The position numbers and the translations under genes were made by a program. Shown here piece after piece: positions 1 through 7,734 of a DNA stretch of 47,786 bases (within the stretch, counting starts at the first letter, position 1; every line of letters begins with the position of its first letter). This DNA is from Bacillota bacterium. Lineage in GTDB: Bacteria; Bacillota; Bacilli; ZCTH02-B2. The stretch is from assembly GCA_017577895.1 (NCBI GenBank), contig PKQY01000011.1, forward strand, positions 1 to 47,786. Direction: 5' to 3'. Under the pieces are notes generated by a model. The model made no database searches. It was not told where the DNA came from and saw nothing but the letters and a program-made list of their open reading frames with translations.

Positions 1-2
1 AG

Positions 3-1544
3 ATACAGCAGATTATCGATTCGTTTGCCGAAAGCGCCAGGCTTCTCAAAGAGGCCGGGGTGGACGGAGTTGAAGTTCATGCAGTCCACGAAGGTTATCT
101 TCTTGACCAGTTCACTCTGAAATATGTGAACCGGCGTACCGATGAGTACGGCGGAACTTTTGAAAACCGCATGCGCTTTATCGTCGAAGTGATCCAACGG
201 ATTTGGGAGACGGTCGGGGACGATTTCACAGTAGGCATCCGCATGAGCGCCGATGAAAAAACGATGGACGGATTAACCGTGAAAGACGCGCTGGACATTG
301 TCGAATACTTGGTGGAAAAAGTGCGAATCGACTTCATCAATGTGACGTCTGGAGATTCCAGCACGTACGCCGGGTCAACCCATATCGTGCCCCCATCACC
401 GATGGAGCACGGATACAACGCTCCCGCCGCCTTCAAAATTCGGATGGCCGGTGCCGTTCCGGTATTTGTCGGTTCTCGTATCGTCGACCCGGCGGAAGCA
501 GAGCGCATCGTCGCCGCCGGACAAGCCGACGTGGTCGGGATGACCCGGCCGTTGATCGTCGATCCCGAAATGCCGAACAAGGCCCGGCGGGGAGACATTC
601 ACTTGATCACCGCCTGCCTCGGTTGCAACCAGGCGTGCATCGGCCATTATCATAAAGGATTGACCATCGGATGCGTACAAAACCCCCTAGCAGGAAAAGA
701 AAGGAAGTTACGCCCCCTGCTTGAACGGACCAGTACGAAAAAGCGGGTCGTCATCGTCGGCGCCGGCCCTGCTGGTTTACAAGCCGCCGTCACCGCCGCC
801 GAACGGGGACACGACGTGATCGTCTTGGAGCAATCGGAGACCATTGGCGGGTTGTTGCAAACCATGCGCCGGGCACCGATGCGCCGGGAAGTAGCAGAGT
901 CGATGCTGGATAACTATACCCGTCGATTGGAACAAAGCAACGTCCAACTCATGCTTGGAACCCGAGCCAGTGTCGAAACGTTAACGGCCATGGAAGCCGA
1001 TGCCATTATCTTGGCCGTCGGTTCCCGGCCTTATCTCCCCCATGTTGAAGGGAACCATCATCCTCGGTTGTTGACAGTGGACGAGTTGTTTTCTAAAGAA
1101 AGACCAGCCATCGGACACCGGGTGTTCGTCTTCGATTATTTAGGAGATTGGCCGGCTATCGAATCTGCCATTGAACTCGCCGACAAAGGGCACGATGTCA
1201 CGCTGGTCACCGCCAAGCTCCACGTCGGGGAAGAAGTCCATCAATATTTGCGCAATGAATATTTCAAGCGGCTCTACACGCTTAACGTCAAGATGATCCC
1301 TCATCACGACTTCGGCGGCATCCGCAATGAACAAGTGGTAATGCGAAACATGTTTTCTCACGAAGAAACGACGGTTGCTGACTGGGATACAGTCGTCTTG
1401 TCGTACGGCCGCGTGCCGAATGTAGAATTGTACGAATCCATCAAAAAAGCTGCCCCCGTCGTCAAACAAATCGGCGATTGCCTCGCTCCTCGGACATTGG
1501 AGGAAGCCGTTTATGAAGGCTACGTGGCCGCCTTGGAACTTTAA
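3..1544 (+). CDS. NADH:flavin oxidoreductase / 2,4-dienoyl-CoA reductase-like enzyme, 5' partial
   Basis: The frame is open from base 3, so the gene begins outside the window; the GTG at 60 is internal. About 513 residues are present; relatives are around 640-670, so roughly 130-150 N-terminal residues are missing. The visible part starts inside the FMN-binding TIM barrel of the Old Yellow Enzyme family (EGYLLDQF, then NRRTDEYGG and ENRMRF). A cysteine cluster CLGCNQAC followed by CVQNP is the [4Fe-4S] site of the dienoyl-CoA/trimethylamine dehydrogenase subgroup. An FAD/NAD dinucleotide fold follows (VVIVGAGPAGLQAAV, near visible residue 245). Such enzymes move electrons from NAD(P)H through FAD, Fe-S and FMN to an unsaturated substrate, which I cannot name. 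The gene converges on the catabolic array and has its own terminator, so it is a separate transcript. Confidence 0.9.
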   Translation: MQQIIDSFAESARLLKEAGVDGVEVHAVHEGYLLDQFTLKYVNRRTDEYGGTFENRMRFIVEVIQRIWETVGDDFTVGIRMSADEKTMDGLTVKDALDIVEYLVEKVRIDFINVTSGDSSTYAGSTHIVPPSPMEHGYNAPAAFKIRMAGAVPVFVGSRIVDPAEAERIVAAGQADVVGMTRPLIVDPEMPNKARRGDIHLITACLGCNQACIGHYHKGLTIGCVQNPLAGKERKLRPLLERTSTKKRVVIVGAGPAGLQAAVTAAERGHDVIVLEQSETIGGLLQTMRRAPMRREVAESMLDNYTRRLEQSNVQLMLGTRASVETLTAMEADAIILAVGSRPYLPHVEGNHHPRLLTVDELFSKERPAIGHRVFVFDYLGDWPAIESAIELADKGHDVTLVTAKLHVGEEVHQYLRNEYFKRLYTLNVKMIPHHDFGGIRNEQVVMRNMFSHEETTVADWDTVVLSYGRVPNVELYESIKKAAPVVKQIGDCLAPRTLEEAVYEGYVAALEL

Positions 1545-1602
1545 CTTCAAGTATTCTAAAGAGGTAAACCATCCAATGAACGCATCATTTCGCCAAGGAA
1601 TC

Positions 1603-1636
1603 ATCCTGCGGGCCATATCCCGCAGGATGTCTTTTC
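1603..1636 (+). terminator. Intrinsic terminator of the flavin oxidoreductase gene
   Basis: A 10-bp perfect stem (ATCCTGCGGG / CCCGCAGGAT) with a 6-nt loop is followed by a short T-rich tail (gtctttt). It lies about 60 nt after the stop codon of the rightward gene. Confidence 0.7.
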
Positions 1637-1753
1637 AAGGTAACTTGCGGGACCAATTAGTCGAAAGAGAAGAAGGTTACTATACCGTCCTTCGTGATGG
1701 TTTTCCGTAACATCCACATTCACCTCGAAAGGATTTTCCTGGTTTTATATCGA

Positions 1754-1798
1754 CAAAAAAAGCCTGTAGACTGCTCCATGAGGAACTTTGTCTACAGG
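1754..1798 (-). terminator. Intrinsic terminator of the leftward catabolic operon
   Basis: Read on the minus strand, CCTGTAGAC and GTCTACAGG form a 9-bp perfect stem around an 18-nt loop. The loop can fold again through TCC/GGA. The stem is followed by CTTTTTTTG. It lies about 110 nt beyond the stop of the HMG-CoA-lyase-like gene, the last gene of the array. Confidence 0.8.
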
Positions 1799-1911
1799 TT
1801 AACGCCTTTTGTAAAAAAAAAAAAAAAAGAGCGGTATCATGGGCCGATCAATCGTGACAAAAAGCTTGGCGATCACTTTGTTTGTTTTTTATTATTTAGG
1901 AAATTACTTTT

Positions 1912-2865
1912 TTAGTCTCCCAACTTCTTTTGCCCGACAGGCTTGGCATGAAGTTGGGAACAGGGGCCTGCTTGAAGCATGTAGCTTCCCCCATCATGTC
2001 CCAGCATCTCTTTTACCGTCTTGGCCACTTGAATCACTTTATCCAAATCGATCCCCGTCTCAATCCCCATTTCACCCAGGAAATGAACCAAGTCTTCCGT
2101 GGCCACGTTCCCCGTTGCCCCCGGAGCATAGGGACACCCTCCCAAACCGGCGATGGAACTGTCAAAATGAACAATGCCCTGTTCCAAAGCGGCATAAACG
2201 TTGGCCAAGGCCATTCCCCTGGTATTGTGGAGATGCAAGGAAAAGGTAACGGAAGGAAAGGCGGCCTTCAACTCGCCCAACAGTTCGTACACCTGTTTGG
2301 GATTGGCCATGCCGGTGGTGTCTGCCAGTGAGATTTCCCGTATCCCCAGTTCGACGTAACGCTGGACAATGGTTTTGATTCGTTCCGGCGGCACTTTGCC
2401 CTCGTAAGGGCATCCGAAAGCAACGGATATGGATCCGCCCACCGTAACACCGTGCCGCTCCGCCAGATCGACGATGGGGGGAAAACCTGACAGAGCTTCT
2501 TCGGTGGTGCAGTTGGCATTGGCCAAGCTGTGGGAATCGGTGGCCGACAGCATCAGTTTCAGCTTTTTGATGCCCACCGAAACGGCCCGTTCGGCTCCCT
2601 TCACATTGGGAACTAAAGCCCGAAAGGCAACACCGGTAATGTCTTGGGCTCCCCTCACCACTTCTTCCGCATCCTTCAGCTGGGGAATCGCTTTAGGATG
2701 GACGAAAGAAGTGATCTCCATGGATTGAATCCCCGTTTCGCACAAAAGCCGGATGATTTTGAGCTTATCCTCCGTGGGAATCCATTGGGACTCGGCCTGA
2801 AAGCCGTCCCGAGGAGCCACTTCGCAAATGGTGACTTTTGTCGGAAGCTTGGGAGACGGCTTCAT
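1912..2865 (-). CDS. HMG-CoA lyase family protein (hydroxymethylglutaryl-CoA lyase)
   Basis: The product is 317 residues, a TIM-barrel lyase of the HMGL-like family. EVAPRDGFQ near residue 17 carries the metal-binding Asp. HLHNTRG near 206 supplies the His ligands. GLGGCPYAPGATGNVATED near 240-258 is the family's active-site signature with the catalytic Cys. HMG-CoA lyase splits HMG-CoA into acetyl-CoA and acetoacetate; close relatives cleave longer or different 3-hydroxyacyl-CoA thioesters. The start overlaps the CoA-transferase stop as TAATG, with an AGGGGGTGAT ribosome site, so the two are translationally coupled. The pairing suggests the transferase makes the thioester this enzyme cleaves. 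The family assignment is firm; the exact substrate is inferred. It is the last gene of the operon. Confidence 0.9.
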   Translation of the reverse strand: MKPSPKLPTKVTICEVAPRDGFQAESQWIPTEDKLKIIRLLCETGIQSMEITSFVHPKAIPQLKDAEEVVRGAQDITGVAFRALVPNVKGAERAVSVGIKKLKLMLSATDSHSLANANCTTEEALSGFPPIVDLAERHGVTVGGSISVAFGCPYEGKVPPERIKTIVQRYVELGIREISLADTTGMANPKQVYELLGELKAAFPSVTFSLHLHNTRGMALANVYAALEQGIVHFDSSIAGLGGCPYAPGATGNVATEDLVHFLGEMGIETGIDLDKVIQVAKTVKEMLGHDGGSYMLQAGPCSQLHAKPVGQKKLGD

Positions 2866-4073
2866 TAGATCACCCCCTTCTCTTTCAGTTCGGCCAGTTC
2901 CTCTTGACTCAAACCCAACATGCCGCCCAAAATTTCTTCGTTATGCTCACCCAAATCGGGTGCCCGGTGACGAATGGCGCCCGGCGTGCGGGAAAATTTG
3001 GGTACGACGCCGGGAATCTTGATTTTTCCCAACCGGGGATGCTCGACCTCCACGATATTTTCCCTTGCTTTGTAATGGGGATCGTTAAAAATATCTTCAA
3101 TGGTGTAAATGGGGCTGACCGGCACCCCAAAAGCATCCAGTTTTTCTAACAGTTCCTTTTGGGTGTGTTGTTTAATCCAAGAAGAGACAATTTTTTGCAC
3201 TTCCTCGTCGTGTTTTAACCGCTGCGAGTTGGTGTAAAAACGGGGATCTTCCAGCATATCCGTTCTTTCCATGGCTTGGGCCAGACGGTTGAAAGTGGAG
3301 TCGGTGCTGCACACCAACACCACAAATTTTCCGTCCTTGGTCTCGTATGTCCCGGCAGGGCTGGAATGTCCGGCCAATCCGGGGGTTCTTTGTCTCACTT
3401 TGCCCAACTGGTCATATTCGGCCACCAGAAACTCGAGGAAACGGAACATGGATTCATATAGCCCGATGTCGACCTCTTGCCCTTCGCTGTCGTTGTTTTT
3501 CTCCAAATAATAGAGGGCGCTGACGGCGGCAAAAGCCACATACACTCCGGTAATATAATCCAGCAAAGAGTAGGAAGGACTGACCGGCGGACGGTCGGGA
3601 TATCCTTGAATGAACGTATGGCCGCTGAAGGCGGTGCATGGAGTGCCGAACCCTGCTTTTTCCCGATAAGGCCCCGTTTGCCCGTAACCGGAGACCCGAA
3701 CCATGATCAGTTTCGGATTTTCCTGTTTCAAAGTTTCATAATCCAATCCCCATCTTTCCAACGTGCCAGGACGAAAGTTTTCTATTAATACATCCACGTG
3801 GGAAACGAGCCGTTTAAAAATGGCTTTCCCTTCCTCATGGTGCAAATCAAGCGTGACTGATTTTTTGTTGCGGGACAAACCAGGCCATCTTAAGGGCTCA
3901 TCCCCTTTCCATGGCCCTACAGAACGCAACGTATCCCCTTTTTTCGGCATCTCCACTTTGATCACTTCCGCCCCCAAATCCCCCAACAGGGTGGCACCAA
4001 AGGGAGCCGCAATCATGGTGGAAACATCCAGTACTTTAATTCCCGTTAAAGGCCCATAATTTTTGGCTGTCAT
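2865..4073 (-). CDS. CaiB/BaiF family (class III) CoA-transferase
   Basis: The product is about 402 residues, the usual family length. It opens with GIKVLDVSTMIAAPFGA and GDLGAEVIKVE, typical of the CaiB/BaiF fold. The catalytic Asp is in SLLDYITG (about residue 172), matching Asp169 of formyl-CoA transferase. These enzymes move CoA from a donor such as succinyl-CoA to a carboxylate via an aspartyl-CoA anhydride. A longer frame begins at 4088, but the ATG at 4073 has GGAGAG seven bases upstream, so I chose it. Its 5' end overlaps the 3' end of the TIM-barrel gene by about 38 nt, and its stop overlaps the lyase start. The operon position suggests activation of an acid such as HMG, glutarate or citramalate for the lyase; that is inference. 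Confidence 0.88.
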   Translation of the reverse strand: MTAKNYGPLTGIKVLDVSTMIAAPFGATLLGDLGAEVIKVEMPKKGDTLRSVGPWKGDEPLRWPGLSRNKKSVTLDLHHEEGKAIFKRLVSHVDVLIENFRPGTLERWGLDYETLKQENPKLIMVRVSGYGQTGPYREKAGFGTPCTAFSGHTFIQGYPDRPPVSPSYSLLDYITGVYVAFAAVSALYYLEKNNDSEGQEVDIGLYESMFRFLEFLVAEYDQLGKVRQRTPGLAGHSSPAGTYETKDGKFVVLVCSTDSTFNRLAQAMERTDMLEDPRFYTNSQRLKHDEEVQKIVSSWIKQHTQKELLEKLDAFGVPVSPIYTIEDIFNDPHYKARENIVEVEHPRLGKIKIPGVVPKFSRTPGAIRHRAPDLGEHNEEILGGMLGLSQEELAELKEKGVI

Positions 4074-4923
4074 TTCGGATCTCTCCATTTCTACTTCTTT
4101 TTTCTACATCGTTTTTTATCTTGGACAGATATGCTTTGGCAGACTGAAGACAGCGCTTCACATGTTCTTCATATCCCTCCGTTTGACAGCGCTTCACATG
4201 GGGGATTTCCAGAGAATAGGGAACCTCCGGAATATTGACAATGATGCCGGCCAGATCAATGCCCCCTTCTCCCACATATAAACGCTCCTCCCGGAGAATG
4301 CGGGTCATCTCCTCCTTGGAGGAGGGAATCTCACCCGGTGCATCGCACAATTGGACAAAGCGGAACCACTGACGGGGAACTTTGTGTAGATCCTCCACCT
4401 TTTCTTGGGCGCGATGGAAATGGTGGGTATCGATCAACAATCCCGCATTTTCTTGATTAGCCGCCTGCAAAACCTGCAGGGCGCCGGCCAAGTTATGGAT
4501 ACTGGCAATGGGCACGAACTCCAATTCGACCGTCAACCCAAAGGGCTTTGCCAACTCACAAACCCGGGCAAACAAGTCGATGGCTTTCGGTAGATCATCG
4601 GTCCAAATGCTGGACAGAACATGGCGGCCCCCCAATTCGGCTGCAGCCTCAAAGGCGGGAAGATACTGTTGAGGGTCCAGGCCGTCATAAATGCGGGCCA
4701 CCTCAATATCCAGCAATTTCACCCCCGTTGCATCCAATGCCTTTTTTGTTTCTTTCAACAGGGCTTTATTTTGAGTTAAACTGTAATCAGGCTCGTCGGG
4801 CAATCCCAGGGGAATGATGCGCAGGCTGACAAAATCGTAACCGGCCCGATGGGCCAAGCCCACCAATTCAGGCGGCGAATAGGGGAGCGCCGTCAGGTGG
4901 GCTAAGGAAAACTGGGCTTGCAT
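4036..4923 (-). CDS. Sugar phosphate isomerase/epimerase-like TIM-barrel protein
   Basis: The product is about 295 residues of the xylose isomerase-like TIM-barrel superfamily (AP endonuclease 2 family). Metal-site-like motifs are visible: VELEFVP near residue 130, LLIDTHHFHR near 165 and FVQLCDAPG near 190. This superfamily includes sugar epimerases, hydroxypyruvate isomerases, 3-dehydroshikimate dehydratases and oxo-acid decarboxylases, so homology does not fix the reaction. The frame opens at 4941, but the ATG at 4923 has GGGAGGGG eight bases upstream and is the likelier start. It sits 23 nt after the TPP-enzyme stop and overlaps the CoA-transferase gene. The last ~20 residues are basic and low in homology; the overlap may have lengthened the tail. 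Confidence 0.82.
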   Translation of the reverse strand: MQAQFSLAHLTALPYSPPELVGLAHRAGYDFVSLRIIPLGLPDEPDYSLTQNKALLKETKKALDATGVKLLDIEVARIYDGLDPQQYLPAFEAAAELGGRHVLSSIWTDDLPKAIDLFARVCELAKPFGLTVELEFVPIASIHNLAGALQVLQAANQENAGLLIDTHHFHRAQEKVEDLHKVPRQWFRFVQLCDAPGEIPSSKEEMTRILREERLYVGEGGIDLAGIIVNIPEVPYSLEIPHVKRCQTEGYEEHVKRCLQSAKAYLSKIKNDVEKRSRNGEIRNDSQKLWAFNGN

Positions 4924-4946
4924 AACACGGACCCCTCCCATCTGCT

Positions 4947-6707
4947 TTAGTGGGTGGAGACGTGATGCACTTTTTGACCAGGAGAATAGATATCCATAAT
5001 GTTCCAGTGGCCGGCGGTCGGTACGGGATTGTTCAACATGGCCACATCGATGACCACCGGTTGATCTAACCGGATCGCTTTTTCCAGCGCCGGCTTAAAT
5101 TCTTCAGCCGATTCGATTTTTATTCCTTCCACACCGTATGCTTTGGCAATACTGGCAAAGTCGGGAGAATAGGGCTTGCCGTTTCGTGTAAACATCGTGC
5201 CGTATGTGGTTTTGAAATGGGCTTTTTCCAAACCGGCAATGGTGCCGTAGGCGTAGTTGTTCATCACCACCCAGACAACAGGAATATTTTCTTCCGCCGC
5301 CGTGGCCAAGAAGGACGGATTTTGTCCGAACCCTCCGTCCCCCACCAGCGAAACCACCTTCCGGTCGGGGCAAGCCAGCTTCGCTCCCAAGGCCGCCGGG
5401 GCGCCAAATCCCATGGTGGCATATCCGCCGGGGGTCAAGATGGAACCCGGTTCATAAATCGGAAATTGTTGCCCCACACCGTTTTTGTTCCAGCCGACGT
5501 CTGTTGTGATGATGGCATCTCTCGGCAAAACTTGGCGCACTTCTTCCAGAATGCGCTGAGGTTGCATGGGATAGCTGTTATCCTCGATAAATTTTTTATT
5601 GCTTTCTCTAAACTGCTTCCGATAGGCGGCGATTTCCTCCATTAACTCCTTGTTTTGCCGGGGAATGGGTACCATTTCCTCGGCGACCTTATTCAGGACG
5701 GTTAAGGCTTGTTTCAAATCGGCCACCACGCCCAGGTGAACGGGATAGTTGCGGCCGATTTCCGACGGATCGATGTCAATCTGGAGCAGCTTGGTGGAAG
5801 AAACCGAAAAGGTGTATTCGTCTTCCCAAGAACTGTTGTCCGTCTCGCCAAAGCGGGTGCCCAGTGCCAAAATGCAATCTGCCTGTTTGACCTTTTCATT
5901 GGTAAACGGCGTGCCCCAAAATCCCGTCATGCCCAACGTTAACGGATGGTCGTCGGGAAGAGCCCCTTTCCCCATCAAGGAATGGGCCACCGGAATGGAC
6001 AACCGATCCACCAACTGACGGAGCAATGGAGCGGCATCCGCCAAAAGGATTCCGCCACCCACATAGATGATGGGATTTTTGGCCTCAAGGAGCATCTGAA
6101 TAATCTTTTGGGCCGTTTCCCGGTCGATGGTCGGTTTATGCAGCTCTTTGGTATGCATGAGCTGTTTGGCAAACCGTTCCCATTCCACTTCTTTGGAAAA
6201 AATGTCCATGGGCACGGAAACCAGCACGGGGCCGGGGTTGCCCGATTCGGCCAACTGAAAAGCCTTTTCCAAAATTTCCGGCAAGAGATCGACCCGATCT
6301 ACCCGCCAGGTGCGTTTCACAAAGGGACGATAGATCTCGTGCTGGGAAGCATCCGCATGCAAGTTGATCTCCTGATGGGGATGTTTGCCGAAATAATGGG
6401 TCGGAACATCGCCAGAAATCACCACCATGGGGATGGAATCCAGGGCCGCATTGGCCACCCCGGTCGCCGCATTGGTCAATCCGGGTCCCACGTGGGTCAG
6501 CACCACCGCCGCCTTTTTGGTCATGCGGGCATAGCCGTCCGCCATGTGGGCGGCTATTTGTTCATGCCTGGTATTGATAAAGCGGATGGAACTGTTCTCC
6601 AGCGCGGCCAACACGGCAATGTTGGTGTGACCGCACAGCCCGAAAATATGCTTCACTCCCCGCTGTTCCAAATACTTGACCAGGTGATGGGCCGCTGTAT
6701 TCGCCAT
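4947..6707 (-). CDS. Thiamine-pyrophosphate enzyme, acetolactate synthase-like
   Basis: The product is 586 residues with the three-domain layout of the acetolactate synthase/pyruvate oxidase group. The N-terminal Pyr domain carries the cofactor-activating Glu in TRHEQIAAHMADGYAR (Glu about 49). A central FAD-type domain includes YVGGGILLADAAPLL. The C-terminal PP domain has the TPP motif GDGGFGQNPSF ending in MNN near 455-485. Sequence details do not point to AlsS/IlvB, sulfoacetaldehyde acetyltransferase, glyoxylate carboligase or IolD specifically. A C-C bond-forming, -cleaving or hydrolytic step on a 2-oxo or diketo intermediate is the likely role. The ATG has AGGGGG eight bases upstream, inside the last codons of the dehydrogenase gene (2-nt gap), so the two are tightly coupled. 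Confidence 0.88.
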   Translation of the reverse strand: MANTAAHHLVKYLEQRGVKHIFGLCGHTNIAVLAALENSSIRFINTRHEQIAAHMADGYARMTKKAAVVLTHVGPGLTNAATGVANAALDSIPMVVISGDVPTHYFGKHPHQEINLHADASQHEIYRPFVKRTWRVDRVDLLPEILEKAFQLAESGNPGPVLVSVPMDIFSKEVEWERFAKQLMHTKELHKPTIDRETAQKIIQMLLEAKNPIIYVGGGILLADAAPLLRQLVDRLSIPVAHSLMGKGALPDDHPLTLGMTGFWGTPFTNEKVKQADCILALGTRFGETDNSSWEDEYTFSVSSTKLLQIDIDPSEIGRNYPVHLGVVADLKQALTVLNKVAEEMVPIPRQNKELMEEIAAYRKQFRESNKKFIEDNSYPMQPQRILEEVRQVLPRDAIITTDVGWNKNGVGQQFPIYEPGSILTPGGYATMGFGAPAALGAKLACPDRKVVSLVGDGGFGQNPSFLATAAEENIPVVWVVMNNYAYGTIAGLEKAHFKTTYGTMFTRNGKPYSPDFASIAKAYGVEGIKIESAEEFKPALEKAIRLDQPVVIDVAMLNNPVPTAGHWNIMDIYSPGQKVHHVSTH

Positions 6708-6709
6708 CG

Positions 6710-7726
6710 TTAATACCCCCTAAAATCTAAAATGATTTTGCCAAAATCGCCTGAGGACGCATCGCGATAAGCCTTTTCGTACTCGGTAAAATGATAGACT
6801 TTTGAAATAATGACCTTTGGATCAAAATCGATGGTCGCCAAATATTGCATACTTTGCAGAAAATCGTCGGGAAAGTGATAGATGATGGAGCCGTAAATGG
6901 ACAGTTCATTTCTGACGATCTGGACCACCGGAAAAGTGGCCTGAGGAGCAAAACCCACAATCACCAAAGAACCGCCCGGTTTCACCAGTTTGACGGCCTG
7001 TTCCACCGACTCTTTTTTACCCGCACACTCGATGACCACGTCGAATTTCTCGTTGCCCACTTCATAGGGGAGCGCCGTCCTGATGTTCCCGATGCGTCTG
7101 ACATTGTCCAATTTGTGGGCCTTGATATCAATGGCGGTCAGGCTCGCTCCCAAATGGTGGGTTAAGATGATGGCCAACATCCCTTCCGTGCCACACCCCA
7201 CAACGGCCACTTTGGTGTTCGGTTTTACCTCCACCTTTTGAAGGGCATGGACAACGACGGCCATCGGTTCAATCAGCACGGCCTTCTCATTGGGTAAGTT
7301 CTCGGGTACTTCCAGCACATATTTGCAGGAAACGACGAGTTCCTGCTGAAAAACGCCATCGGCATTCACACCCAACGACCGCTTATGCACGCATAAATTG
7401 CGCTTTCCTTTCAGGCAGTACTCGCATTGATCACAAAATGAATTGGGAACCACCACCACCCGTTTGCCCACTTCAATTTTGGCTTGGCTGCTTGTTTCCA
7501 CCACTTCCCCGATCAATTCATGACCCGGACAGACGGGATAGGTAGCGTGGGCCACCGTGCCATGATAGACACTGACGTCGGACCCGCAGATCCCTCCGTA
7601 AATCAGCCTGATTTTCACTTGATCGTCTTCTGATATGACAGCTGGCGGAAATTCTTTCAATTCCATTTGTCTAGGACTTGTCAAGTATAAACCCAACATC
7701 TTTCTGTCACATCCTGTTCTCGGCAA
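6710..7726 (-). CDS. Zinc-dependent medium-chain alcohol/polyol dehydrogenase
   Basis: The product is about 338 residues of the MDR family. The catalytic-zinc Cys lies in GGICGSDVSVYHG (about residue 48), with GHELIGEV following. The structural-zinc lobe is CDQCEYCLKGKRNLC. The Rossmann motif VAVVGCGTEGM binds NAD(P). Nearest types are sorbitol or threonine dehydrogenase-like enzymes, so oxidation of a secondary or primary hydroxyl is expected. The start is uncertain: TTG at 7726 has AAGGA five bases upstream overlapping the previous stop, whereas ATG at 7699 begins nearer the conserved sequence but has a distant AGGA. It lies between the aldehyde dehydrogenase (8-nt gap) and the TPP enzyme (2-nt gap). 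A sequential alcohol-to-aldehyde-to-acid oxidation with its neighbour is plausible. Confidence 0.9.
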   Translation of the reverse strand: MPRTGCDRKMLGLYLTSPRQMELKEFPPAVISEDDQVKIRLIYGGICGSDVSVYHGTVAHATYPVCPGHELIGEVVETSSQAKIEVGKRVVVVPNSFCDQCEYCLKGKRNLCVHKRSLGVNADGVFQQELVVSCKYVLEVPENLPNEKAVLIEPMAVVVHALQKVEVKPNTKVAVVGCGTEGMLAIILTHHLGASLTAIDIKAHKLDNVRRIGNIRTALPYEVGNEKFDVVIECAGKKESVEQAVKLVKPGGSLVIVGFAPQATFPVVQIVRNELSIYGSIIYHFPDDFLQSMQYLATIDFDPKVIISKVYHFTEYEKAYRDASSGDFGKIILDFRGY

Positions 7727-7734
7727 CTGTTTCC

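Larger units (their letters stand above)
1545..1911. other. Convergent intergenic region with two terminators and a 16-A run
   Basis: I see no gene here. The stretch holds the rightward terminator at 1603-1636, the leftward terminator at 1754-1798, and a homopolymer of 16 A at 1813-1828. The rest is AT-rich, with no start codon preceded by a Shine-Dalgarno site that leads to a protein-like product. Confidence 0.7.

Noticed and set aside
1839..2249. Rightward frame of 136 codons over the HMG-CoA-lyase gene
   Set aside because: It is a shadow of the well-supported minus-strand gene, and its Pro/Ser-rich translation resembles no protein.
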